Shown here one piece after another: positions 63,561-64,000 of a stretch of DNA of 64,000 nucleotides; within the stretch, counting starts at the first letter, position 1, and the number at the start of each line of letters is the position of its first letter. A program made the position numbers and the translations under genes. Origin of the DNA: Limosilactobacillus secaliphilus (GTDB taxonomy: Bacteria > Bacillota > Bacilli > Lactobacillales > Lactobacillaceae); NCBI RefSeq assembly GCF_001437055.1, contig NZ_JQBW01000009.1:1209-65208 (forward strand). Reading direction: 5' to 3'. Below the pieces are notes generated by a model that was not told where the DNA came from, searched no databases, and was given only the letters and a program-made list of their open reading frames with translations.

Positions 63561-64000
63561 ATGACAGACGAAGTAATGATTGATATCCAGCATTTAACGA
63601 AAAAATTTGGCAAGCATACCATTTTAAAAGACATTAATGGGACAGTTAAGAAGGGCCAAGTGATTTGTATCATTGGTCCATCCGGTGTCGGTAAGTCAAC
63701 CTTCCTTCGCTGCCTGAATCACCTGGAAACTCCTACTGATGGGACGGTCGTTTTCGAAGGCAAAAAGATGGAAGGCCTGTCCGAAAAAGAAATTCAAAAG
63801 ATTCGGGAAAAGATGGGGATGGTTTTCCAAAGCTTCAACCTCTTCCCGAACAAAACGGTACTGCAAAATGTCAAACTGGCTCCTGAAAAAGTCAAGAAGA
63901 TGCCTGACGAAAAAGCTAACCAGCTGGCGCATAAGCTGTTAAAGGATGTTGGCTTGGATGAAAAAGCCGATGCATATCCGGCAAGCTTATCTGGTGGTCA
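63561..64000 (+). CDS. glnQ: Amino-acid ABC transporter ATP-binding protein (partial)
   Basis: The cytoplasmic ATPase of a polar amino-acid importer. The window ends after about 146 residues. Visible: Walker A GPSGVGKSTFLRCLN near 37-51, the HLETPTDG stretch typical of GlnQ-type proteins, the Q-loop MVFQSFNLFPN, and the beginning of the ABC signature (LSGG) at the very edge. Start ATG follows AAGGGGA. The substrate cannot be read from this part. Confidence 0.88.
   Translation, partial: MTDEVMIDIQHLTKKFGKHTILKDINGTVKKGQVICIIGPSGVGKSTFLRCLNHLETPTDGTVVFEGKKMEGLSEKEIQKIREKMGMVFQSFNLFPNKTVLQNVKLAPEKVKKMPDEKANQLAHKLLKDVGLDEKADAYPASLSGG

Overview
This window reads as a chromosomal core segment of a low-to-moderate GC Firmicute of the family Lactobacillaceae. 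Supporting signs are the strong AGGAGG ribosome binding sites, frequent TTG/GTG starts, a T-box in front of ileS, rpoY, spx/mecA, ylbG, DUF3397 next to mraZ, RNase J2, and DUF4044 and other short lactobacillus proteins. Codon use and base composition are even throughout. I see no phage, insertion sequence, plasmid or CRISPR signature. A Limosilactobacillus-like species is plausible, but the genus is an inference.

Layout. 1-900: two tRNA groups (Gly-Ile-Ser and Glu-fMet-Asp). 970-9250: stress and competence control (spx, mecA, coiA, an spxH-like gene), then relQ-nadK-rluD, a lactonase and rlmA. 9300-12270: a structured leader, trmL and ftsK. 12300-26540: small membrane genes followed by the complete division and cell-wall (dcw) cluster mraZ-rsmH-ftsL-pbp-mraY-murD-murG-divIB-ftsA-ftsZ-sepF-yggT-ylmH-divIVA. 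26540-33100: T-box/ileS, a cold-shock protein, NUDIX, mtnN, DUF1831 and mnmA. 33250-38530: phosphatase, TPR, an OB-fold protein, recD2 and prs. 38600-45580: a second spx, a lipid kinase, rpoY, def, IMPase, typA and an L,D-transpeptidase. 45660-54170: ftsW-ylbG-rsmD-coaD-sepM, then comEA-comEB-comEC-holA. 54220-63390: rpsT, rpsO, rnjB, TPR, tuf, tig, clpX, engB and a MazG-like gene. 63560-end: the start of an amino-acid ABC transporter ATPase.

How the genes work together. The dcw run is one nearly continuous coding unit that makes lipid II and assembles the septum. MecA, the SpxH-like adaptor and ClpX are all parts of regulated proteolysis, and MecA and SpxH are known to act on competence factors and Spx. 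CoiA and ComEA/EB/EC belong to DNA uptake. TrmL, RlmA, RluD, RsmH, RsmD and MnmA modify RNA. TypA, EF-Tu, S15, S20, IleS and Def serve translation.

Most noteworthy: an 8-bp tandem duplication that breaks the 5' end of comEA; a stand-alone copy of the RecD2 N-terminal OB domain directly upstream of recD2; a second Spx without its redox CxxC; a PerR-box-like site on the spx -10; a terminator-ending structured leader before trmL; MraZ-type 10-bp-spaced repeats before mraZ; and three real microgenes too short for routine ORF calling. I found no convincing evidence of an entirely new multi-gene system; the region is mostly conserved core genome.
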